NCBI RefSeq assembly: GCF_039535235.1
Contig: NZ_BAAAWU010000001.1
Coordinates: forward strand, 3,410,001 to 3,474,000
Origin: Streptomyces roseoviridis
Lineage (GTDB): Bacteria > Actinomycetota > Actinomycetes > Streptomycetales > Streptomycetaceae
Direction: 5' to 3'
Length of the DNA: 64,000 nucleotides
Position 1 is the stretch's first letter. Every line of letters begins with the position of its first letter. Positions 17,184 to 26,181 of this stretch are shown here, piece after piece. The notes under the pieces are model-generated. The model saw nothing but the letters and a program-made list of their open reading frames with translations, did no database searches and was not told where the DNA came from. Both the position numbers and the translations under genes were made by a program.

Positions 17184-19271
17184 TCACTCCACCTCGATCC
17201 CGAAATCCCCCACCAGCTCGGCGAGCCCCCCGCGGTACCCCTTCCCACCGAGGACGAAGTCCCAGTCGCCGCCCTCCCGCCGCCGGAACGAACCGAGCAC
17301 CAGCGCGGACTCGCCCGCCCGCCCCTCCGACACCCTCAACCGGTCCAACTCCGCACCCGAGTCGTCCCGCAGGACGATCCCCGCCTCCACGAACCCCGCC
17401 AGGTCCGCCTCCGGGTTCACCTCCGGATCCACCGCCGCCACCAGCACGAGCCGGTCCGCCCGCCGAGGCAGGGCATCGAAGCCCACCCGTACCGCCGCCT
17501 TGTCACCCCGCGGGGCCGTCACCATCGCCACCGAGCCGTCCGGCGTCGCCGGGTTGTTGAAGAACACGAACCACTCGTCCCCCAGCACCCGGCTCCCCGC
17601 ACACACCAGCGCACACACATCGAGCGCCACCGACCCCGACCACACCATGCCGAGGAGATTGAACCCCTCGTCCTGCTCGGCCGGCGCCTCGGCCACGGCC
17701 ACCCGCTCCACGGCCCCCGTCCCGAGCCGCCCCCGAAGCCCGTGCTGATGCAGCAGATCCACCAGCTCCGTCCCCGAGATCAGCGTCAGCGGCTTGCCAT
17801 TGGCGAAGGTGTACGACCCCGGGCCGAACTTCGACGTCGTCACCAGGACACCCTTGTTCGCCCCGGCGTCCTGCACCGTCCCGAACAGGTCCCGCACCGC
17901 GCTCGGCGGCACCGTGTTCCGATACCGCTTCACCTGCACGACGATCGACCCGCCACTGATCGGATCCGGATCCAGCGCCCGGACGTCCACCCCACCGTCG
18001 TTCGACCGCTGCGTCGTCACCGCCTGCAGCCCACGGGCCCGGAACAACTCGGCCACCAGCCCCTCGAAGGCAATCGGATCCATCGCCAGCAGATCCGGCT
18101 CCTCACCGTCCCCGTGCGACACCACCTCCGACCCCACCCGCTCCGGCGACAACAGCGGCAGCACGGCCACCCGCTCGTCCGGCTTCGCCGACAGACGCCC
18201 CGACAGCGCACCGGTCATACAGTCCACCGCGCTGACCAGCTCCAGGTTCAGCTGCTCGAAGACCGACCGCTCCACCGCCACCGACGCGACACAGACCCGG
18301 CCCGCCACCCCGGTCGCCGGATCCACCCCCTCGACGAACCCGTTCAGCGCCACCGACTCCAGGGCTCCGAAGCGATCCCCCACGAAAAGCTCCCGGAGAG
18401 CCAGCAACACACACTGCGCCAGCACATCCCGGTACAGAGCCCGCCGCTGCGTGACGGGCCGCGCGACCTCCTTCTCCTGGTCCGTGCTCGGCAGGTACTT
18501 GATCCCCTTCGCCGCCGGCACCACCTCGTACCCCGGCAGCTCCCAGTCGAGCACCAGACGCCGGGCCTCCCGGTCGTACGCCGCCGACACCTCCCGCGGG
18601 AATCCCTCGGGCCAAGCCCCCGACGCGTACAGAACCGCCGAGAAGAACTCCACCACCGTCTCCGGCTCCCCGGCCCGCAGGGCCTCCACCATCGCGGCGA
18701 TCCCCCCGTTGTGCTCCCGGATCTCCGCAAGCCGCGCAGCAGCCCACTCGTCGTACTGCCGCCGATACGCGGCCAACTGCTCGACCCGCCGCGCCTCGGC
18801 CGCCTGCGCCGCATACCAGTCCCGCTCGAAGGCCGCCCGAGCCTCCTGCTCCTCCTGCGCCCGCCCCGCCGCCGTCCAGGCCGCCCCTCGCGGCCGGTAA
18901 AGACGCTGGTCCGGCATCGCCACCGGCTCCGCAAGCCGCCCCGGCGCAAAAGGCTCGATCTCCTCCGACTGCCGCAACGACTCCACGCCCAGTGGCACCT
19001 GCCGACAGCCCGAGCTCAGCATCCCCTCCAGCAACGCCACCCGCTCGTCCAGCTCCCGCGTCCGCCGCAACGCATCAGCGTCCCGGTGCCGCCGGTACTC
19101 CGCCCGCTGCTCGCGCTGCATCCGCGCCACATCACGTTCGTACGACCGCTGACTCCGCTCGGCCTCCCGCTGCCGGCGCACCACCGCCTGCAACTGCCCC
19201 TCGCGCTCCCGCTGCGCCACCCGCTGCGCCTCGGCCCAAGCCCCGATCAACCCACTGGAACGCCGGCCCAT
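17184..19271 (-). CDS. coiled-coil / Mrr-like nuclease / TerD fusion protein
   Basis: A 695-residue protein with three parts. Residues about 10-190 are Gln/Glu/Arg-rich helix predicted to form coiled coils (EREGQLQAVVRRQREAERSQ and similar). Residues about 395-510 are an Mrr-type PD-(D/E)xK domain: FEGLVAELF (E403), QRSNDGGVDV (D429), then Q446-V-K448 in VVQVKRY, so the nuclease site looks complete. Residues 540-695 are a TerD domain (WFVFFNNPATPDGS, ending GGLAELVGDFGIEVE) whose Ca2+ ligands are degenerate (LDVCAL in place of DLDAS; no GDNxxG loop). The middle (200-390) is unassigned. ATG 19271 has GGGGAGGGG upstream. Ter-linked DNA-processing fusions have been noted by comparative genomics; the role here is probably stress- or phage-related DNA cleavage. 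Confidence 0.88.
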   Translation of the reverse strand: MGRRSSGLIGAWAEAQRVAQREREGQLQAVVRRQREAERSQRSYERDVARMQREQRAEYRRHRDADALRRTRELDERVALLEGMLSSGCRQVPLGVESLRQSEEIEPFAPGRLAEPVAMPDQRLYRPRGAAWTAAGRAQEEQEARAAFERDWYAAQAAEARRVEQLAAYRRQYDEWAAARLAEIREHNGGIAAMVEALRAGEPETVVEFFSAVLYASGAWPEGFPREVSAAYDREARRLVLDWELPGYEVVPAAKGIKYLPSTDQEKEVARPVTQRRALYRDVLAQCVLLALRELFVGDRFGALESVALNGFVEGVDPATGVAGRVCVASVAVERSVFEQLNLELVSAVDCMTGALSGRLSAKPDERVAVLPLLSPERVGSEVVSHGDGEEPDLLAMDPIAFEGLVAELFRARGLQAVTTQRSNDGGVDVRALDPDPISGGSIVVQVKRYRNTVPPSAVRDLFGTVQDAGANKGVLVTTSKFGPGSYTFANGKPLTLISGTELVDLLHQHGLRGRLGTGAVERVAVAEAPAEQDEGFNLLGMVWSGSVALDVCALVCAGSRVLGDEWFVFFNNPATPDGSVAMVTAPRGDKAAVRVGFDALPRRADRLVLVAAVDPEVNPEADLAGFVEAGIVLRDDSGAELDRLRVSEGRAGESALVLGSFRRREGGDWDFVLGGKGYRGGLAELVGDFGIEVE

Positions 19272-19327
19272 CCGCCGCACCCCTCCCCGGAAAACACCCC
19301 TCGCGCACACACCCCCGTAACGCACAA

Positions 19328-19356
19328 GTGTCCCGGACCTGAGAGGTCCGGGACAC
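19328..19356 (-). terminator. tRNA-Thr terminator
   Basis: A perfect 13-bp stem (arm GTGTCCCGGACCT) with a three-base loop lies nine bases after the encoded CCA of the tRNA on the minus strand and is followed by TTGTG. It also separates the tRNA from the Mrr-TerD gene. Confidence 0.85.
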
Positions 19357-19364
19357 GAGTTCGG

Positions 19365-19443
19365 TGGAGCCCCCTGTCGGATTCGAACCGACGACCTATG
19401 TATTACAAGTACATCGCTCTGGGCCGGACTGAGCTAAGGAGGC
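19365..19443 (-). tRNA. tRNA-Thr(TGT)
   Basis: Read on the minus strand, a full cloverleaf forms: acceptor GCCTCCT/AGGGGGC (one G-U), D stem GCTC/GAGC, anticodon stem ATGTA/TACAT around loop CTTGTAA (anticodon TGT, decoding ACA), and T arm GTCGG-TTCGAAT-CCGAC. The discriminator is T and the CCA end is encoded. A TnpB gene lies 158 bp upstream of its 5' end. Confidence 0.95.
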
Positions 19444-19601
19444 ACGCCTCACGACGCTCTCGCGCGCGAAGCACGACCACTCTACACAGCGGCGCGAACC
19501 GCCATGAATAACTTCGAGATCACCGTAACCGTCCGTCCACACGTTCGTTGATCGGACTGAAGTGCCGTTCCGACTATCGGACAGCAGGGCGGGGAGGGGT
19601 C

Positions 19602-20993
19602 ATGCCAAGACGATCACAGGAGGGGCCGGCCAGGGCCGTCGGCGCCGAGGCCGAGCGCGTGAAACGTGACGCGCTGCCGATCGCCGACCGCCGCAAGCAC
19701 CAAGGACGGGACGCGGTCCCCACGCAGCGCCGCACGAAAGAGGCGGGCACACACCAGCGGGTCTACCGCTACCGCTTCTACCCCTCCCCCGAACAGGTCG
19801 AGCAGCTGATCCAGACCTTCGGCGCGTGCCGCTGGGTCTACAACGAGGGCCTGGCGCTCCGTTCGGGCGCCTGGGAGCGGCACCGAGTCTCCGTCGGGTT
19901 CGCGGAGACGTGTCGGGCACTGACGGGGTGGAAGCGGGAGTGGTTGCGGGAGGTGTCGTCGACGGTGTTGCAGCAGGCGTTGCGGCATCTGGACGGGGCG
20001 TTCCAGCGGTTCTTTCGGAAGTCGGCTCGCCATCCCGTGCGGAAGAGGAGGGGACGGTCGCGCGATTGCGCGGTATATGTGCGGACGGGCTTCCGGTGGG
20101 TCGAGGATCCTGAGCGGCCGGGTACGGGGCAGGTGACGCTGGCGAAGCAGTCCGCTCCGTTGGATGTGCGCTGGTCGCGTCCGCTTCCGTCGGGACAGGT
20201 TCCGGTTCGGTTGACGGTGACGCGGGACCGGGCCGGTCGGTTCTTCCTCTCGGTCTTGGTCGAGGAGCGGATCGAGCCGTTGCCGCCCGTGTTCCGGCCG
20301 GGTGGTTCGGCGCCGAAGGCGGTGGGGATCGATCTCGGTCTGGCGGCGTTGGTGACGCTGGACGACGGAGCGATGCTCGGGCATCCGCGCCTGCTGAAGA
20401 AATACGGGGAGGAGCTGGCGCGCCGGCAGCGGGATCTGCACCGGAAGAAACCGGGTTCGAGAAACAGGGGAAAGGCGCGGGAGCGCATCGCGCGGTTGTA
20501 CGCCCGTATCGGAGATGTCCGTAGGGATCTGCTGGATCAGTTCACCACCCGCCTCGTGCGCGAGAACCAAGTGCTCGTGGTGGAGGATCTTCCGATCGCG
20601 AATCTGATGCGCCCGGCGAGGGGCAAGGGTCGGCGGCGCAAGGCGAAGTTGAACCAGTCGATCAAGGACGCGGCCTGGGGCGAGCTGCTGCGGCAGTTGC
20701 GCTACAAGTGCGCGTGGTACGGGCGGACGCTGGTGGTGGTGGACCGGTTCTTCCCGTCGACGCGTCGCTGCTCGGCGTGCCGTACGAAGGGGCCGCGGCT
20801 GGATGTTTCGGTACGGGAGTGGGCCTGCGGCGAGTGCGGTGCGGTGCACGGGCGCGACCGGAACGCGGCGGTGAACCTCCGGGACGAGGGACTGTGCCTG
20901 TACCGGCTGGTGGCGATGGCGTTGCCGCCGGGACGGCCGGTGCCGTCATTGATCAGGGCCTCCGAGCTGCCCGAGGTCGCACTCGTCTCCTAG
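19602..20993 (+). CDS. tnpB: TnpB (IS200/IS605-type RNA-guided nuclease), lone copy
   Basis: A 463-residue TnpB with all catalytic parts. The RuvC triad is D244 (GIDLGLAAL), E328 (VVEDLPI) and D419 (HGRDRNAAVN), and the zinc ribbon ligands are C390, C393, C409 and C412. The helix-turn-helix start HQRVYRYRFYPSPEQVEQL is preceded by an unusual 50-residue basic extension from ATG 19602 (SD GGGGAGG), so translation might instead begin nearer residue 50. No TnpA transposase or other insertion-sequence gene adjoins. Codon use has more T-ending and fewer C-ending codons than the neighbours. TnpB proteins cut DNA guided by an RNA made from the element's right end and flank. Confidence 0.92.
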   Translation: MPRRSQEGPARAVGAEAERVKRDALPIADRRKHQGRDAVPTQRRTKEAGTHQRVYRYRFYPSPEQVEQLIQTFGACRWVYNEGLALRSGAWERHRVSVGFAETCRALTGWKREWLREVSSTVLQQALRHLDGAFQRFFRKSARHPVRKRRGRSRDCAVYVRTGFRWVEDPERPGTGQVTLAKQSAPLDVRWSRPLPSGQVPVRLTVTRDRAGRFFLSVLVEERIEPLPPVFRPGGSAPKAVGIDLGLAALVTLDDGAMLGHPRLLKKYGEELARRQRDLHRKKPGSRNRGKARERIARLYARIGDVRRDLLDQFTTRLVRENQVLVVEDLPIANLMRPARGKGRRRKAKLNQSIKDAAWGELLRQLRYKCAWYGRTLVVVDRFFPSTRRCSACRTKGPRLDVSVREWACGECGAVHGRDRNAAVNLRDEGLCLYRLVAMALPPGRPVPSLIRASELPEVALVS

Positions 20994-21158
20994 CAGGACA
21001 TGCGTCACGGACCGACGGGCCGTCGGCCGGAAGCCTGTGGAGCTCATGTGAGACCGGTGCTGATGGGGTCCTCAGGACCGTGCGGGATCGGCAGTGGGCG
21101 GTGAAGCAGGAAGCGCCGCGCGTGCGGCAGGGCCACAAGAGCGGTGCTCGGCCCCTGC
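20990..21158 (+). ncRNA. candidate TnpB guide-RNA (omega RNA) scaffold
   Basis: The 322-bp gap between tnpB and msiK starts with structured sequence on the tnpB strand: hairpin CCGACG-GGC-CGTCGG (21012-21026), hairpin GGTCCT-C-AGGACC (21068-21080), then a two-tier hairpin CAGGGCC..GGCCCCTG enclosing GAGC-GGT-GCTC (21128-21157). The phrases GGAAGCCTGTGGAG and GTGAAGCAGGAAGC resemble, from memory, sequence found downstream of other actinobacterial tnpB genes. By analogy the right end, and the start of the guide, would be near 21158. The boundaries are inference. Confidence 0.4.
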
Positions 21159-21280
21159 GCCGAGCGCGACCGTCGGAAATCTCTCCCCCTCCGCCTGCTG
21201 ACAGATCGGACATCGCCGGGTAGCGTCACCCGGAGTTCACCCAGGTGGACTACACCACATCCTTCCTTTACTCGGATCGT

Positions 21281-21298
21281 CCGGCACGTTCCTGCCGG
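21281..21298 (+). promoter_or_regulatory. hairpin before msiK ribosome site
   Basis: CCGGCA/TGCCGG (six-base loop) ends two bases before the AAGGGA ribosome site of msiK. A further inverted repeat CCGGGT/ACCCGG lies at 21216-21233, next to the imperfect palindrome GTTCACC-CAG-GTGGAC. These are candidates for control of msiK; none matches a regulator I can name. Confidence 0.35.
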
Positions 21299-21315
21299 TG
21301 AAGGGACACATCACC

Positions 21316-22413
<1,098 letters not shown>

Positions 22414-22434
22414 CCCGTACCGCGTCCCACCGTC

Positions 22435-22466
22435 CGGCTCCGTTCCCGCTTGCGGGGGCGGGGCCG
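22435..22466 (+). terminator. msiK terminator
   Basis: Arms CGGCTCCGTTCCCGC and GCGGGGGCGGGGCCG pair over 15 positions (three G-U) around a two-base centre, 21 bp after the msiK stop, followed by TTCG. Confidence 0.75.
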
Positions 22467-22640
22467 TTCGCGTACAGGGGGCATGAAACACCGAGTCGGC
22501 GAAAACCCCGGCAGAACTGGGCATTCGCGCCCACGACCGCTCCCCCGCGTCAACACGGAATTCGAAAAGCCACCTCGAACCATCCCTCGCGAGAGTGACT
22601 AAATGTCGCCATATCACTACGGCCCGCTACGCTCGCCTGC

Positions 22641-23054
22641 GTGACCCACACTGCCCGCCGAATCGGCCGCTCTCTCGCCCTCGTCCTGCCCGTCGTCCTG
22701 GTGCTCTCGGGAACGCTCGCGGTGTCCGCCGTTCCGTGGGCCGGCCAGAGCTCCGGGACCCAGATGCTGACCGCGTCGTCCACGGACGTCTCGGTCCGGG
22801 CCAAGTCCCGTGCGCCCCAGGATATTCTGCGCGACCAGCTCCTCGCCGAGCTTCAGGAGAAGGACCCCGGCACGGCCCTCACCCACCTCCAGCGCGAGGT
22901 GGAGAACCGGCCGTCGCTCGCCAAGCACTGCATGTCCATCGCGAAGGCGCTCGGTGCCGCCGCCGTCCGCCACTACGGTCCGACGCGCGCCCAGTCCTAC
23001 TCGCGTCCGGTCTGCGACACCTCCTTCGCCACCGGCGTCCTGCACGCGAGCTGA
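22641..23054 (+). CDS. small secreted or membrane-anchored hypothetical protein
   Basis: A 137-residue protein with an N-terminal export signal (RRIGRSLALVLPVVLVLSGTLAVSAVPWA) and a soluble remainder having two Cys (KHCMSIAK, RPVCDTSF) that might form a disulfide outside the cell. No known domain. GTG 22641 lies six bases after TACGCT, a likely -10, so the message is probably leaderless. Confidence 0.78.
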   Translation: MTHTARRIGRSLALVLPVVLVLSGTLAVSAVPWAGQSSGTQMLTASSTDVSVRAKSRAPQDILRDQLLAELQEKDPGTALTHLQREVENRPSLAKHCMSIAKALGAAAVRHYGPTRAQSYSRPVCDTSFATGVLHAS

Positions 23055-23107
23055 GCCGGCCCTCGTCACGCCGGTAGGCCCGCCGTACAGCGCATATCGT
23101 TCCCGGT

Positions 23108-23821
23108 ATGCATACCTCCCCGACGCAGGCCGTGATCCTGGCGGGCGGCCAGGGTTCGCGACTGCGCCCGTACACCGACGACCGCCCCAAGCCGATGGTC
23201 GAGATCCCGGGCACCGGGACCCCGATCATCGGCCATCAGCTGTCCTGGCTCGCCGCGGAGGGAGTGACGCACGCCGTCGTCTCCTGCGGTCATCTCGCGG
23301 AGGTGCTCCAGGAGTGGCTGGCCGCCGCCGAGCTGCCGCTCGAGGTGACCACGGTCGTCGAGTCGGAGCCGCTGGGGCGCGGCGGCGGTCTGAAGTACGC
23401 GGCCGCGCACCTGCCCGAGCCGGGGCAGCCCTGGTACGCCACCAACGGCGACATCTGGACCCGGTTCTCGCTGCGGGAGATGGCCGACTTCCATGCCGAG
23501 CGCGACGCCGCCGCCACCCTGGCGCTGGCCCGGCCGCGGATCCCGTGGGGCGCCGTCGAGACCGACGCCTTCGGCCACATCACCGACTTCATCGAGTCGC
23601 CGCCGTCCCCGTACCTCATCAACGCGGGCGTGTACGTCTTCTCCGCGGCCTTCACCGATCTGCTGCCGGACCTCGGCGACCACGAGCGCACCACCTTCCC
23701 CCGGCTCGCCCGGGAGCGGCGGCTCGCGGGCTTTCCGCTGCCGCAGGGGGCGTACTGGCGGGCCATCGACACCGCAAAGGACCTCACCGAGGCGGCGAAG
23801 GAGCTCGCCGCGCAGCCCTGA
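23108..23821 (+). CDS. NDP-sugar pyrophosphorylase-like nucleotidyltransferase
   Basis: A 237-residue nucleotidyltransferase. The nucleotide-binding signature is AVILAGGQGSRLRPYTDDRPKPMVEI, the metal-binding Asp lies in WYATNGDIWTRF, and the sugar-phosphate-contact region is PYLINAGVYVFS. It lacks the left-handed beta-helix domain of larger enzymes. The likely reaction is sugar-1-phosphate + NTP to NDP-sugar; the base and sugar cannot be assigned. ATG 23108 has no strong ribosome site. Confidence 0.88.
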   Translation: MHTSPTQAVILAGGQGSRLRPYTDDRPKPMVEIPGTGTPIIGHQLSWLAAEGVTHAVVSCGHLAEVLQEWLAAAELPLEVTTVVESEPLGRGGGLKYAAAHLPEPGQPWYATNGDIWTRFSLREMADFHAERDAAATLALARPRIPWGAVETDAFGHITDFIESPPSPYLINAGVYVFSAAFTDLLPDLGDHERTTFPRLARERRLAGFPLPQGAYWRAIDTAKDLTEAAKELAAQP

Positions 23822-23886
23822 GTGAGCGGAGAGCCGCCGGGCACCGCGCCGGGCGCCACCAGGCGCCGCCGAGCGCCCCGCCCCCA

Positions 23887-23970
23887 GGTGCGGCCAGGAG
23901 GGCGCGCGGACGGCCGGGCGCCGCCCGGTGCGGCCAGGGGGCGCGCCGGGACGGCCAGAGCGGCCAGGAC
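23887..23970. repeat. 40-bp imperfect direct repeat
   Basis: GGTGCGGCCAGG(A)GGGCGCGC occurs at 23887 and 23927 with related flanks, within the gap 23822-24300. The rest of that gap holds a terminator (23984-24026), a possible 35-codon ORF (24059-24166) and a minus-strand terminator (24248-24282). Confidence 0.5.
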
Positions 23971-23983
23971 CGTCGAGGAGACG

Positions 23984-24026
23984 GCGAAGGGGCGGCACCA
24001 CCGGTCGGGTGGTGCCGCCCCTTCGC
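23984..24026. terminator. strong terminator after nucleotidyltransferase
   Basis: A perfect 19-bp stem (arm GCGAAGGGGCGGCACCACC) with a five-base loop. Its strength and symmetry suit a bidirectional terminator. Confidence 0.85.
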
Positions 24027-24058
24027 ATGACCCGCGTCCCGCGTCCCGCGTCCCGCCG

Positions 24059-24166
24059 TCACACCAGGGCGGCGACGCGGTTGGCGGCGGCGAGGAAGCC
24101 GGGCGCCCGCCACTCCGGGCCGCCCACGTCGAAGCGGGCCGGTTCTCTTCCACGACCTGGGGCCAT
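24059..24166 (-). CDS. possible small protein, 35 aa
   Basis: A minus-strand reading frame ATG 24166 to TGA 24059 encodes a peptide containing ARFDVGGPEWRAPGFL and ending AANRVAALV. Third codon positions are almost all G or C, and the residue pattern looks protein-like, unlike the other frames. There is no clear ribosome site, and an in-frame GTG at 24181 would extend it by five residues. It could also be the 3' remnant of a decayed gene. Confidence 0.35.
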   Translation of the reverse strand: MAPGRGREPARFDVGGPEWRAPGFLAAANRVAALV

Positions 24167-24247
24167 GACCGGGACGGCCACGAGGCGGACCCGCGCTCGA
24201 ACCGGATGACCGGAGCTCGGGAAGAGGGACGAGGGAGGGGACGAGGG

Positions 24248-24282
24248 AGGGCCCCGGGGTCCGCCTGGACGCCCGGGGCCCT
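24248..24282 (-). terminator. terminator of the DoxX-protein gene
   Basis: An 11-bp stem AGGGCCCCGGG plus an inner four-pair stem GTCC/GGAC with one bulged G, located 19 bp beyond the stop at 24301. Confidence 0.75.
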
Positions 24283-24300
24283 CCGGCCCTCACCCGCTGG

Positions 24301-25863
24301 TCAGCCCAGCAGGCCGCCGATCGGGTTGCGTGCCCCGCCCGAGGTCGAACCGCCGTCCGTCGAGCCGCCGCTGCTGCTGCCGCTCGTCGGCGTCCCGCTC
24401 GTGCCGCCCGAGGTCGAGTCGGAGCTGGAGGAGGACGGAGCCGTCGTACGGGTCTGGCTCGGGCTGCGCGTCCCGCTGGTCGCGCTCGGGCTGCGCTGCT
24501 CGCTGCGCCGGGTCTCCCGCGCGGACTCCTTCGGCGTGCTCTCCTCGTCCTTCTCGCGCTCGCCGCTCGCCCCGGTCGTCGCCGACGGCTTCGGGGTCTT
24601 CGGGGCCTTGCGGGACGGGCCGGTCGCCCCCGGCTCCTTCGGCAGCGGCTGCCCCGGCAGGTGGTTGACCGGGTCGTCGTTCGGTCCCGGCACCGTGACC
24701 ATCTCGGTGGACCGCACCGCGCCGCCGAGCATCGAGCCGATCAGCAGCGTGAGGCCGACGACCACGGCCGCGACGACCGTGCCGCGCCGCAGCACGCGGC
24801 GGCGCAGGTCCCACAGCTCGGCGCGCGGTCCGAGGCGCCGCCACGCCTCGCCGGCGAGCCGGCCGTCGATGGAGTACACCGGGGCGCCCGCGATGATCAG
24901 CGGCGACCAGGCGGCCAGGAAGATGATGTCCGGCGCGTCGTAGACCGGCACGGTCTTCCAGCTCACGGTGAGGATCAGCGCGGCCGACAGCAGGGCGCCG
25001 ACCACGGCCGCCACCCGCTGCCACAGGCCGAGGACCGTGAGGACGCCGACGACGACCTGGAGGAAGGCGACGGTGAGTCCGGCGCCCACCGGGTGCTGGA
25101 GGGCGAAGTCGCGCAGCGGCTCGGCGAGCGCCCAGGGGTGCAGCGAGTTGAGCCACTTGACCATGGAGCCGCGCTCGCCGCCGTCGAAGTAGACGGGGTC
25201 GCAGAGCTTGCCCATGCCCGCATAGATGGAGATGAAGCCGAGGAAGACGCGCAGCGGCAGCAGCACCACCCCGAGGTTCATGCGGCGGCCCGGGTAGTAG
25301 GCGTGCCGGACGCTCGCCGAGGCGGCGGCCGAGGTCCAGGGGCCGCCGGGCCGCTGCGGGGAGCGGTCGTCCGGGTCGGCCCCCTGGTCGTAGGGCTCGC
25401 GCTCGATCTCGTAGAGGTCGTCGTACGCCCCCTCCGCGCGCCGCATCGGCGGCAGCAGGGGGGCGGTCGGCGCGGCCGGCACCACCGGGGTCGGCATGGT
25501 GTCGTCGATGCGCGGGATGGTCTGGGTGGTCGGCTCCAGGGTGGCGACGCCCGGGGCGGACGACTCGCGGACGGCCTGGAGGAGGCCGGTGGCGCCGGGA
25601 GAGGACTTCCCGGTCCACACGACGGGCCTGCGGCGGGCCGCTCCGCTCCGGGCCGCACCGGCGGCGGCACCGACACCTGCGGCGCCCGCGAGGGCGGCGA
25701 TCCGGGGGTTCGCGGCGAACTTCGGCTGTTGGGCCGGCGCGAGCCGCACACGGAAGCTGGCGTGGTTCACGATCACCTGGGCGGGATCGGAATCCACCTT
25801 GACCATGCTCAGCGCGGGCTGATCGTCGAACCCCGGCCGGGGCGTTCTGGTGTCCACACTCAT
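24301..25863 (-). CDS. DoxX-family membrane protein with long disordered ends
   Basis: A 520-residue membrane protein. Residues 1-190 are mostly disordered and Pro/Ala/Arg-rich. A DoxX-type four-helix region follows (RRMNLGVVLLPLRVFLGFISIYAGMGKL.., VGAGLTVAFLQVVVGVLTVLGLW, AAVVGALLSAALILTVSW, IIFLAAWSPLIIAG). A further transmembrane helix (GTVVAAVVVGLTLLIGSML) precedes a roughly 110-residue Ser/Thr/Gly/Pro tail likely to lie outside the cell. DoxX proteins occur in thiosulfate/quinone or redox-linked membrane complexes, but the function here is unknown. The ATG lies a few bases after CTCGGTTAG with no ribosome site, so it may be leaderless. Confidence 0.85.
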   Translation of the reverse strand: MSVDTRTPRPGFDDQPALSMVKVDSDPAQVIVNHASFRVRLAPAQQPKFAANPRIAALAGAAGVGAAAGAARSGAARRRPVVWTGKSSPGATGLLQAVRESSAPGVATLEPTTQTIPRIDDTMPTPVVPAAPTAPLLPPMRRAEGAYDDLYEIEREPYDQGADPDDRSPQRPGGPWTSAAASASVRHAYYPGRRMNLGVVLLPLRVFLGFISIYAGMGKLCDPVYFDGGERGSMVKWLNSLHPWALAEPLRDFALQHPVGAGLTVAFLQVVVGVLTVLGLWQRVAAVVGALLSAALILTVSWKTVPVYDAPDIIFLAAWSPLIIAGAPVYSIDGRLAGEAWRRLGPRAELWDLRRRVLRRGTVVAAVVVGLTLLIGSMLGGAVRSTEMVTVPGPNDDPVNHLPGQPLPKEPGATGPSRKAPKTPKPSATTGASGEREKDEESTPKESARETRRSEQRSPSATSGTRSPSQTRTTAPSSSSSDSTSGGTSGTPTSGSSSGGSTDGGSTSGGARNPIGGLLG

Positions 25864-26023
25864 CTAACCGAGTGACGCGCGGTTAGGACACTGCCTTGAC
25901 GGGCCCCAAATGTCGGAGGCCCGTCAAGATCACCGCCGGGGTGCCTCCCCCGTCCGGGTCAGCCCGTACGGGGAGAGCGGGTCAGCCCATGCGGCTGACC
26001 CGGGAGAACCGACCCGGGGGAAC

Positions 26024-26181
26024 CGGGTCAGGCCGTGCGGCCGCCCCGGGGACGGGACGGGGCCGGCCCACGCGGCCGACCCACCGGACGGGACCGGGTC
26101 AGGCCCTACGGCCGCCCCGGGGACGGGACGGGGCCGGCCCACGCGGCCGACCCACCGGACGGGACCGGGTCAGGCCATGCG
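26024..26181. repeat. 71-bp tandem repeat, two copies plus partial
   Basis: Units at 26040 and 26111 are almost identical over 71 bp (begin GCCGCCCCGGGGACGGGACG, end GGGTCAGGCC), with a partial unit at 26024. The last copy runs into the stop region of rlmB (26170). The rest of the 306-bp gap (25864-26023) repeats GGGTCAGCCC/GGCTGACCCG fragments. No gene is seen. Confidence 0.88.
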
